Below the pieces are notes generated by a model that was given only the letters and a program-made list of their open reading frames with translations, was not told the DNA's origin and did not search any database. Source: Nephthysia sp036513515 (GTDB taxonomy: Bacteria; Chloroflexota; Dormibacteria; Dormibacterales; Dormibacteraceae). From it: DNA of 30,006 bases. Position numbers and translations under genes: made by a program. Shown here one piece after another: positions 23,865-30,006 of the stretch. Location of the stretch: the NCBI GenBank assembly GCA_036513515.1, contig DATBYW010000110.1:1-30006 (forward strand), read 5' to 3'. Position 1 is the first letter of the stretch; every line of letters starts with the position of its first letter.

Positions 23865-25466
23865 TGTGCAGGGCGCCGGCGCCTGTCCCGGGGAAGTGAT
23901 GCAGGCAACGATGAACGCGGCGCCGGGCTGAGCGGTCGGAGAGCTTGGTATCCGCACCGTCGTCGTGAAGGTGCCGTTGGGCGGCACATCGGTGGCCGGC
24001 TTGATTGTCGTCTGCCGCCCGTTCTGCTGGAAGGCTATGACGTACTGACGGGCCGGGTCGAAGCCGCTGCCCGCGACCTGGATCTGGTCTCCCGGCGCCA
24101 CCGTCGTCGTGCTAAGCCCCGTGATCTGCGGGTTGAACACCGGTCTTGGAGTGGGGGTCGGCGCGGCGGTCGGGACCGGCGTCGGCGGCGCGGTGGGCGT
24201 GGGAGTCGCGCTGGGCGTCGGAGTCGGACTCGGCGAGACGTTCAAGGTCGACGAAGCGGGGCAGGATCCGTTCCAGCAGGCGCTGATCAGGTGCGAGCCG
24301 GCCGGCAGGTTCGCGGGAATCGTCACCACGGTCTGGAAGCTGCCCGAGGAGTCGGCCCGGAAGTTGCCGATCTGCTGTGGGTTGCTCTGGATCTGAATGG
24401 TCCCCAGCTGGTTGGGGGGCAGGTTCTGGCCCTTCACGACCACGTCGGCGCCCGCCTGCACGCTGCTCTCAGAGAGGATCAGCGTCGGGCTCGAGGTCCG
24501 TCCCCTGATCAGGAAGAAGGCGACCAGGGCGAGCAGCACCAGGGCCAGGGCTCCCAGGCCGATCCAGAGAGGTAGCCGGTTGGGCTTCCTCTCCACTTCC
24601 TCTTCCACGACCGGCTCCAGCGCTTCCACGGACTCGACCGCCGCCCCCCCGAGGGCGGCTTGGAGCCCGTCGACCATCTCGACGCAGGACGGCCAGCGGC
24701 GGCCGGGGTCCTTGGCCAGCCCGGCCAGGATGACGCCATCCACGCCGCGGGGCAGGCTGGGGTCGATGGACGAAGGCGCCGGAGGGGCCCGGTGGACGTG
24801 CGAGTAGAGCTGCTCGAGGGCCGTCTCTCCGGCGAAGGGCACGCGGCCCGTCATCAGCTCGTAGGCCATGGCGGCGAACGAGTAGTTGTCCGCCGGCGGC
24901 CCCACCGGCCCTCCGCTGATCCGCTCGGGAGCCATGTAGGCCGGGTCACCGGGCGGGATCGGGGTGCTGCCGGGGGTTGGGGCCGTCTGCAGGAGCCGTG
25001 CCAGCCCGAAGTCCGCCAGCAGCGGGCGGTCGTCGTAGCCGAGTAAAACGTTGGACGGGTTCACATCGCCATGCAGCACGCCGACCGAGTGCGCATAGTC
25101 GAGCGCCGCCGCGACCCCTCGCAGCAGGGCCACGGCTGCCCGGCGGTCCAGTCGGCGGCCACCGGAGATCCGATCGGCCAGCCTGCCGCCCGGCGCGTAC
25201 TCCTCGACCAGGTAGGGGACGCCCTCGAACTCGCCGTAGTCGTAGATCGTCAGGACGTTCGGATGACGCAGCCGCATGACCGACTGCATCTCGTTCGCGA
25301 AGCGGGTCTTCGCGTCGGGGTTGGTGCTCAGTGGCTGCAGGAGCTTGACCACCACGGTCCGCTGATCGGTCTCGTGGCGAGCCCTGAAGACAGCGCCCAG
25401 GGACCCCCGACCGATCGACTCCTCGACCACGAAGGCACCAAGCTTGGTCCCCGGCTGAATCGGCAT
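23841..25466 (-). CDS. Membrane Ser/Thr protein kinase with extracytoplasmic beta domains
   Basis: The 541-residue protein has a cytoplasmic kinase (residues ~10-270) with P-loop GRGSLGAVF, K41, E59, DFG (152-154) and MAPERI, one TM (~299-321), and an outer part of two Ig/IPT-like beta domains ('SVQAGADVVVKGQNLPP' and 'VAPGDQIQVAGSGFDP') joined by a Pro/Thr linker (412-442). The catalytic loop reads HGDVNPSN (132-139). The HRD Arg is Gly and the DxKPxN Lys is Asn, so activity may be weak or altered. Start: ATG 25466, with GATAAT (25476-25481) 9 nt upstream and no Shine-Dalgarno; GTG 25493 would start above that promoter. The outer domains are not PASTA repeats. Confidence 0.88.
   Translation of the reverse strand: MPIQPGTKLGAFVVEESIGRGSLGAVFRARHETDQRTVVVKLLQPLSTNPDAKTRFANEMQSVMRLRHPNVLTIYDYGEFEGVPYLVEEYAPGGRLADRISGGRRLDRRAAVALLRGVAAALDYAHSVGVLHGDVNPSNVLLGYDDRPLLADFGLARLLQTAPTPGSTPIPPGDPAYMAPERISGGPVGPPADNYSFAAMAYELMTGRVPFAGETALEQLYSHVHRAPPAPSSIDPSLPRGVDGVILAGLAKDPGRRWPSCVEMVDGLQAALGGAAVESVEALEPVVEEEVERKPNRLPLWIGLGALALVLLALVAFFLIRGRTSSPTLILSESSVQAGADVVVKGQNLPPNQLGTIQIQSNPQQIGNFRADSSGSFQTVVTIPANLPAGSHLISACWNGSCPASSTLNVSPSPTPTPSATPTPTAPPTPVPTAAPTPTPRPVFNPQITGLSTTTVAPGDQIQVAGSGFDPARQYVIAFQQNGRQTTIKPATDVPPNGTFTTTVRIPSSPTAQPGAAFIVACITSPGQAPAPCTQQQITVQ
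24140..24235 (-). repeat. Low-complexity Pro/Thr codon repeat
   Basis: GGCGTC- and GGAGTC-like hexamers repeat across this stretch and encode the P-T/P-S linker of the kinase. Such tracts change length easily between strains. Confidence 0.6.
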
Positions 25467-25475
25467 GCAGCGGGA

Positions 25476-25481
25476 ATTATC
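25476..25481 (-). promoter_or_regulatory. -10 element of the kinase gene
   Basis: GATAAT on the minus strand lies 9 nt before ATG 25466. GTGAAC (25501-25506) is a possible weak -35 at 19 nt. Confidence 0.45.
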
Positions 25482-25522
25482 TACGCGTGGCACCCGCCGC
25501 GTTCACTGGCTATCGTCGCCTG

Positions 25523-26149
25523 GTGCTGCTCCCGTCGCTGACAACCGGGTTCGGGTTGGGCTTCCTCGTGGCCGCCCAGGTTGGGCCGATCTGGCTCCTA
25601 TGCGCCAGGACGGCTCTGCGAGCCGGGTTGCCGGGCGGCCTCGCGGTGGGGCTCGGAGCCGCCGTCGTCGACACCGCATACGCCTGTCTGGGAGTGGCCG
25701 GAATGGCTCGAATCCTCGAGCTGCCCGGTGTCCGCACAGGTTTGGGACTGGCCGGGGCGGCGGTCCTCCTCTTACTGGGCGTGCGCACCCTCTGGGCGGC
25801 CAGGCGGGGGCCGGCGGCCGGCGAGGAGGCTCCCGCCCTGCCACCGCTGCGCGCGCTGCGCACGTCGTTACTGGCGACGGCGTCGAACCCCCTGACCATC
25901 GCGACCTGGGCCGCGATCTTCGCGGCGGCCGCCGCGGCTGGGGTGGCCCGCTCGCTTTCCCAGGTCGTGACACTCCTGGCAGGCGTGGGAATCGGGTCCA
26001 TGACCTGGTTCGCGCTGCTCAGCGGCGGCATGGCGGTGCTGGGCCGGCGGCTGGGCGCGCCCGCTCTGAGGTTGGCGGACCTGGTAGCGGGCACCGGCCT
26101 GGTCGCCTTCGCCCTTCTCCTCGGACTGCGTACGTTTCAGCCGAACTAG
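25523..26149 (+). CDS. LysE-family transporter
   Basis: The ~208-residue membrane protein has about six hydrophobic segments and the LysE-like 'GFLVAAQVGPIWLLCARTAL' at the N-terminus and 'SLLATASNPLTIATWAAIFA' mid-protein. The family exports amino acids or related metabolites. GTG 25523 fits the family N-terminus and follows TATCGT by 6 nt; GTG 25487 is a longer alternative that overlaps the kinase promoter. It is divergent from the kinase and upstream of the WXG gene group (69-bp gap). The substrate is unknown. Confidence 0.82.
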   Translation: MLLPSLTTGFGLGFLVAAQVGPIWLLCARTALRAGLPGGLAVGLGAAVVDTAYACLGVAGMARILELPGVRTGLGLAGAAVLLLLGVRTLWAARRGPAAGEEAPALPPLRALRTSLLATASNPLTIATWAAIFAAAAAAGVARSLSQVVTLLAGVGIGSMTWFALLSGGMAVLGRRLGAPALRLADLVAGTGLVAFALLLGLRTFQPN

Positions 26150-26218
26150 CGTCGATCTGGCGAGGCCGCGTGGACTGTCACCATCCGGTCCGCTCCGGGA
26201 GCCCAACCTGGGGAAGAG

Positions 26219-26524
26219 ATGGCGCCGCAGGGCTTCACGGTCGTACCGATTCAGCTGACCCTGGCGGCAGCCGAGTTCCAGGCGATGGCGCATGAGCTCA
26301 ACCAGGTCCTGGATGGCTTGGCGGTTCCGGCGCACCAAGCACCCGGACTCTTCGGCCAGCTCCCCGCAGGCCGCACAGCTCTCGCCCGCTGCGAGGAAGT
26401 GACCCAGGCGGCGGTGGAAGGCCTGAGGAAAGTCGCTCTGGCGCTCGACGAGGACGTCGGCGGCGGGCTCCGCGTCACCGCCGCCAACTACCTGGGAACC
26501 GAGGAGGCCAACACCTTCGGGTGA
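26219..26524 (+). CDS. Small EspC/WXG100-like protein, putative type VII secretion substrate
   Basis: The 101-residue, signal-less, helical protein resembles EspC-like/WXG100-superfamily proteins: helix 1 'TLAAAEFQAMAHELNQVLDG', a central turn, helix 2 'TALARCEEVTQAAVEGLRKVALALDED' and a C-terminal 'VTAANYLGTEEANTFG'. The C-terminus carries Y91-x-x-x-E95, the YxxxD/E export signal of type VII substrates. A WxG turn is absent; the turn is 'QLPAG'. GGGGAAGAG precedes ATG 26219. Its stop overlaps the next GTG as GTGA, so it is coupled to the WXG protein, as in WXG100 partner pairs. Export and pairing are inferred. Confidence 0.7.
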   Translation: MAPQGFTVVPIQLTLAAAEFQAMAHELNQVLDGLAVPAHQAPGLFGQLPAGRTALARCEEVTQAAVEGLRKVALALDEDVGGGLRVTAANYLGTEEANTFG

Positions 26525-27618
26525 TCGACCTCTCTGGCATCACTGCTCTGCCGGGGCTACTCGGGCGCGTTGGGACGATCCGGTCGTCAATCCTCCAGCT
26601 GGGCGCGCCGGCCCGGCTGGCCGGAGACCCCAGCGGCATCCGGCACCTCGCCGCCGGCCACCTGGCAAGCTCTGGCCGGCTGACGGCGGCTCAGGAGCGT
26701 GGGCGCGCCCACGTCAGCCGGCTGCTCGATGCTTCCTGGACCGGCGAAGCCAGCCGAAGCTTCGCGGGCTATTGGGCGGACCTGGAGCGCAGGCTCGGCC
26801 AGCTCGCCGCCGATCACCAGCGGATGGCGGCGGCGCTGGACGGCATTGCCGGCGACTGCGAGCGCCTCAACCGCGACGCGATGGCCCTTGCCGGCGCCAT
26901 CGAGTCGTGGCTCAAAAAGGCGACCGACGCCGTGGTGGCCCAGGACGTCCAGGCCGCCCGCCCGCTGCTCTCCGAAGGCATGGCGCTGGTCAGCGGGTGG
27001 GAGCGCCTGCTCGGCGACCTGGAAAGCCTCGCCGCCAGCCTCGCCGGCCGGATGAACGTCAACCTCGACTTCGAGCGGCGGACTGTCGAGATCAACGTCC
27101 CCAAGCAGCTGCCCGCCGGCTTTCCTCTTCCCGGCCGCGAGCGCTCTCCGATGGGCCGCGGGGGAAGCATCCGGATCGGGCCATTGGGGCGGATCCCGAT
27201 TCCTCCGCCGTCGCCACCTATCTCAGGCCGGATCCCGCCTGGGACAGATCCCCGGCCGCCCGGCGCACCCAGACGTGGTGGGCCAAGGTCGCCGAAGCCG
27301 CCTGAACCCTCGCCGCCAGTGCGGCCCGGCGTGGCGGGGACGACGGACGGCCCGGTTTATCGACGCGAACCTCCGTCCAAGCCCGGCTCAGCTCCCGTCC
27401 ACGCACCTACCGTGGGGCCGGCGGAGCGGGTGCCGGCCATTCCAAACCATCCGCCTGTCGCGGCACCGGTCCACACACCGGCGGACCTGTACCTTTTTCA
27501 GACAATCACGCTCGTCGTAGTGATCGTCCAGAAAGTGAAGTCAGGCGTCCGGCAACTGAGAGGCGGCAAGAAAGGAGGTAATCAAAAAGGTGGCGGGAAG
27601 GGAGCCAGGCGCCGGTGA
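26521..27618 (+). CDS. WXG-domain protein with proline-rich region and basic tail
   Basis: In this 365-residue protein, residues ~40-170 are a helical bundle with W73-T-G75 in 'LLDASWTGEASRSFAGYW' followed by 'LERRLGQLAADHQRMAAALD', the layout of WXG100/PPE-like type VII proteins. A beta-like stretch (178-195) and a Pro/Gly/Arg-rich region (~200-320) follow. Then comes a short hydrophobic segment 'LYLFQTITLVVVIVQ' (323-337) and a very basic Gly/Lys/Arg tail. No toxin domain is recognisable at the C-terminus. It overlaps both neighbours by GTGA. It may be a secreted or surface protein anchored by the hydrophobic segment; this is inference. Confidence 0.72.
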   Translation: MIDLSGITALPGLLGRVGTIRSSILQLGAPARLAGDPSGIRHLAAGHLASSGRLTAAQERGRAHVSRLLDASWTGEASRSFAGYWADLERRLGQLAADHQRMAAALDGIAGDCERLNRDAMALAGAIESWLKKATDAVVAQDVQAARPLLSEGMALVSGWERLLGDLESLAASLAGRMNVNLDFERRTVEINVPKQLPAGFPLPGRERSPMGRGGSIRIGPLGRIPIPPPSPPISGRIPPGTDPRPPGAPRRGGPRSPKPPEPSPPVRPGVAGTTDGPVYRREPPSKPGSAPVHAPTVGPAERVPAIPNHPPVAAPVHTPADLYLFQTITLVVVIVQKVKSGVRQLRGGKKGGNQKGGGKGARRR

Positions 27619-29048
27619 TTGAAGACTGGGCCCTGGCTTCGGCCGGAGTGCTGATGGACGACCAGCCGGAAGCCGCGCTGCCAGCCTTCAAAATCTTTGA
27701 GCGCTGGGCGACCGCCGAGCTGGGTCCAGACAGCCCCGCGGTGGCCCAGGCCATCGCCCGCCAGGCGTGGTGCGAGGCAAGGCTCGGACACCGTGCCGAA
27801 GCGTGCCGGCTCTACGAGCGGGCGCTTGAGCTGCTCCAGGCCACCGTAGGGAACGAGAACAACGCCTGCAAGCAGATCTCGGAATTCCTGGCTTCCGACT
27901 GCGGAGAGGCGGACCTGGAGGGCACTCCGCTGGCGGCGGAGGCCGCCGGTCCGCACACCCTCGAAGGACTGCCTCGCTTCAATCCGCTGCGGTTCAGGGG
28001 CGGCGATCCCCTTGCGGGAATCGAGGCGCTGGAAGGCAGGATGGAGGCCGCAGGCCGGCAGCTTGGGATTCCGAGCCCCGGTCAGCTGGCACCGGAGGAG
28101 GCCGAGGCGCAGGGCTACACCCTGGGCAGGATGATGAGGGAGATCGGTGAGTTCGAGATAGCTGTGGAGGTCTTCGAGGACTACGAGCGCTGGGCCTCCG
28201 AGAAATACGGCCCCGAGCATTACTACGTGCTCCAGGCCGTCCACCAGTTGGCCTATTGCTACCGCCGGCTGGGAATCTTCTCTGAGTCCTGTCGCCTTTA
28301 CCAGCGCACCATCGACATGGTTCGGAGAAGAGACCCGGACGACGCGTACGCAGAGGTCCTTCAAGCGGCGGACATAGATGACAGGTGTCCGCCTGTGCCA
28401 GAGCAGCTCCAATACGGCGTGTCGTTGCGCATCATGGAGGACGGGCAGTTCCTCGACGCCGCTGGTGGCCTGGAGACCTACGAAGTCTGGGCCGGCCGCG
28501 AGCACGGGACCGGCGACAGGTACGTGATGGATGCGCTCATCCAGCGGGCTCGGTGCCATGAGGCCTTGGGCGACCAGGCGGAAGCCTGCCGGCTCTACAG
28601 GCGAGTCCTTGCAAGGGTGGGGGACGACGGCTCTTACCCTGTGGAAGAAATCGAGCGGTTCGTGGCCGAGCATTGCCAAGCCTTTCCCGGGACGGACGAA
28701 GAGCCAGCTCGGGCGCCGCTCGGCGAGCGCTGGGGGCCGCGTCTGCTGGCCGATATGGAGCCACACCTGGAGTCGGTGGCCGACGTACTTGGTAGCGTCG
28801 CCCACTACGACGAGGCCATCGCCGCCTACGAAGCGGCTCAGGCGTGGCTGGAGCGCGACCAAGGTCCACACTCCGAGGCGGTGGCGGCGGTACTGGCAAG
28901 TCGAGCCTGGTGCCACACCCAGATCGGCGAGCAGGAGCTGGCCTGCCGGCTCTATGAGCGGGCGCTCAGGATCTTCGAGACGCTGGAACGTCTGGACGAC
29001 GAGCTGGCCAGATCGATCGACGAGTACCTCGAGTCCAGCTGCCGCTGA
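27615..29048 (+). CDS. TPR-like protein of four modules with a repeated cysteine pattern
   Basis: The 477-residue soluble protein is built of four related units, each an 'F-E-x-Y-E-x-W' helix, a 'GPxSxxV' turn, a 'R-x-W-C' helix and an 'xxCRLYxRAL' helix. Each unit has Cys-x10-Cys (C53/C64, C215/C226, C314/C325, C433/C444) and a third Cys near its end (C96, C258, C354, C476). The spacing is unlike ordinary TPR proteins. Units 1 and 2 are separated by a Pro-rich, Leu-rich linker (~100-165). GTG 27615 overlaps the WXG stop (GTGA). It may be a chaperone or scaffold for the two upstream proteins, or a metal or disulfide protein; no function is known. Confidence 0.75.
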   Translation: MIEDWALASAGVLMDDQPEAALPAFKIFERWATAELGPDSPAVAQAIARQAWCEARLGHRAEACRLYERALELLQATVGNENNACKQISEFLASDCGEADLEGTPLAAEAAGPHTLEGLPRFNPLRFRGGDPLAGIEALEGRMEAAGRQLGIPSPGQLAPEEAEAQGYTLGRMMREIGEFEIAVEVFEDYERWASEKYGPEHYYVLQAVHQLAYCYRRLGIFSESCRLYQRTIDMVRRRDPDDAYAEVLQAADIDDRCPPVPEQLQYGVSLRIMEDGQFLDAAGGLETYEVWAGREHGTGDRYVMDALIQRARCHEALGDQAEACRLYRRVLARVGDDGSYPVEEIERFVAEHCQAFPGTDEEPARAPLGERWGPRLLADMEPHLESVADVLGSVAHYDEAIAAYEAAQAWLERDQGPHSEAVAAVLASRAWCHTQIGEQELACRLYERALRIFETLERLDDELARSIDEYLESSCR

Positions 29049-29109
29049 GGAGTAGGCGGAGGTCCCAGCCGTAACCCCGCCTTTGCCCTGTCTTGGCCGC
29101 CGTTCTATC

Positions 29110-29115
29110 TAGACT
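29110..29115 (+). promoter_or_regulatory. -10-like hexamer before the ThyX-family gene
   Basis: TAGACT ends 6 nt before GTG 29122, the same spacing as at the glycosylase gene, and no Shine-Dalgarno is present. No good -35 is seen. Confidence 0.3.
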
Positions 29116-29121
29116 ATTGCG

Positions 29122-30006
29122 GTGCAGGCGGCGGCCCCCAAGGGCCAGGCGGAATTCGATGCCGGTGAGGTTGCCGTGCTCGAACGCTACTTCACCAACG
29201 TTGACGGACGGGTCTTCGCGATCCGCAACCTTCCCGAGGTGGTCAAGGGCGCGCTCTTCAGCCGCTACTCCCGGACCGAGAAGAGCCTTCGTCGCGTCCT
29301 CCTCGATGAGTTCATCGACGAGCCGGCCACCGGGCTCAATGGGCACTCGACCCAGGTGCCTGACGGGATGGTGGCCTCCGATCGAGCCGAGGAGTTCTAC
29401 CAGCGGGTGCTGGTCGGCTACGGAGACGATTCGGTCGCTGAGCTGGCCGGCGCGCACATCGCCGTCGAAGGAGTCTCCATCCTGGCGGCCAAGGCTCTGG
29501 AGGACTCCCGCATCGGCATCTCGCCGCTCGAGAAGTCGACCCGCTACGTTCGCTTCGACCGCCCGGGACGGGACGGGCGCTTCCTCTATTACCGCGGCCC
29601 CGAGCTCAGGCACCGGATCTACGAGCTGGCCATGGAGGAGCTCTTCCGCACCTATTCCGAGCTGGTGGAGCCGCTCACCCAGCGCCTCAGGGACCTCTAT
29701 CCGCTCGAGCCGGGGGAGACCGAGCGAGCCTGGAAGTCTGCCACGCGGGCCAAGGCCCTCGACCTGCTCCGCGGTCTGCTGCCCGCCTCCGCGCTGACCA
29801 ACCTCGGGCTCTACGGCAACGGCCGCGCTTTCGAGTACCTGATCACCAAGACCTTCGCCTCCGACCTCCCCGAGTGCAGGCAGCTGGCGGTCGAGATGCA
29901 CGGCGAGCTCGCCAAGGTCATCCCGGCTTTCGTCCGCCGGGCTCTGGACGACCGGCACGGCTCGCCGGCCGCCGCCCGGCTGGCCCTGGGCCGGCGGCGC
30001 CTGGCC
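29122..30006 (+). CDS. thyX: ThyX-family FAD-dependent thymidylate synthase, 3' truncated
   Basis: The frame runs from GTG 29122 to the window end (295 codons) with no stop. The sequence 'LFSRYSRTEKSLRRVLLDEF', 'VLVGYGDDSVAELAGAHIAV', 'LEDSRIGISPLEKSTRYVRF', 'LLPASALTNLGLYGNGRAFE' and 'AFVRRAL' is that of the long ThyX-like proteins, which make dTMP from dUMP with FAD and methylene-tetrahydrofolate. The short ThyX 'RHRxxSxNExSxR' signature is replaced by the 'EDSRxxxSPLEKSTRY' form of this subfamily. Whether it is an active synthase is not shown. It follows the TPR-like gene by 73 bp but probably has its own promoter. Confidence 0.85.
   Translation, partial: MQAAAPKGQAEFDAGEVAVLERYFTNVDGRVFAIRNLPEVVKGALFSRYSRTEKSLRRVLLDEFIDEPATGLNGHSTQVPDGMVASDRAEEFYQRVLVGYGDDSVAELAGAHIAVEGVSILAAKALEDSRIGISPLEKSTRYVRFDRPGRDGRFLYYRGPELRHRIYELAMEELFRTYSELVEPLTQRLRDLYPLEPGETERAWKSATRAKALDLLRGLLPASALTNLGLYGNGRAFEYLITKTFASDLPECRQLAVEMHGELAKVIPAFVRRALDDRHGSPAAARLALGRRRLA

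Noticed and set aside
24140..24235. Tandem hexamers considered as a CRISPR or VNTR array
   Set aside because: They are in-frame Pro/Thr linker codons of the kinase, with no spacers.
27582..29958. Minus-strand frames of 444 and 330 codons
   Set aside because: They lie opposite the modular TPR-like gene and the ThyX-family gene. The plus-strand products have repeats and family motifs; the minus-strand products do not.

Overview
The window is dense, high-GC bacterial chromosome with tightly packed genes on both strands, many 4-bp GTGA/ATGA overlaps and frequent GTG starts. Several genes have a -10-like hexamer only 6-9 nt before the start codon and no visible Shine-Dalgarno, which suggests leaderless transcripts. 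High GC, leaderless genes, a ClgR-like regulator beside clpP, UPF0182, ThyX, a Ser/Thr kinase with a Thr-Pro linker and WXG-type proteins point to a high-GC Terrabacteria lineage: Actinomycetota, or the Chloroflexota/Dormibacterota side. This placement is an inference from gene content; no rRNA or other marker in the window settles it.

Positions 1-9062 are mostly metabolic and accessory genes. They hold the end of a probable alkaline-phosphatase-like protein, a minus-strand cluster (small membrane protein, DUF3052, hypothetical), an RNase Z-like metallo-hydrolase divergent from an epoxide hydrolase, and a minus-strand operon of class I fructose-bisphosphate aldolase, lactonase-like metallo-hydrolase and LysE exporter. 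A 3-methyladenine DNA glycosylase then runs about 217 bp into a convergent GGDEF gene. A thiolase-cupin pair follows, headed by a 282-bp non-coding stretch rich in hairpins.

Positions 9063-20883 carry a UPF0182 membrane protein followed by an HPRT-like protein with an N-terminal nuclease-like domain and unusual Asn substitutions at two active-site positions. Next are a one-polypeptide MacB-type ABC transporter with a DUF1835 protein, a ClgR-like regulator with ClpP, and a minus-strand operon of methyltransferase, GNAT, FAD oxidoreductase and Rieske/DUF2231 membrane protein.

Positions 20884-30006 carry a helix-turn-helix/TPR-like regulator translationally coupled to a stand-alone RibD-type reductase, a small hypothetical gene, and a membrane Ser/Thr kinase with an altered catalytic loop. 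Divergent from the kinase are a LysE-family gene and then three overlapping genes: an EspC-like small protein with a C-terminal YxxxE, a WXG protein with a proline-rich region and basic tail, and a TPR-like protein built of four modules with a repeated cysteine pattern. This trio looks like a type VII secretion substrate cassette and is the best candidate here for an undescribed system. The window ends inside a ThyX-family gene. No tRNA, rRNA, CRISPR array or insertion sequence was seen.
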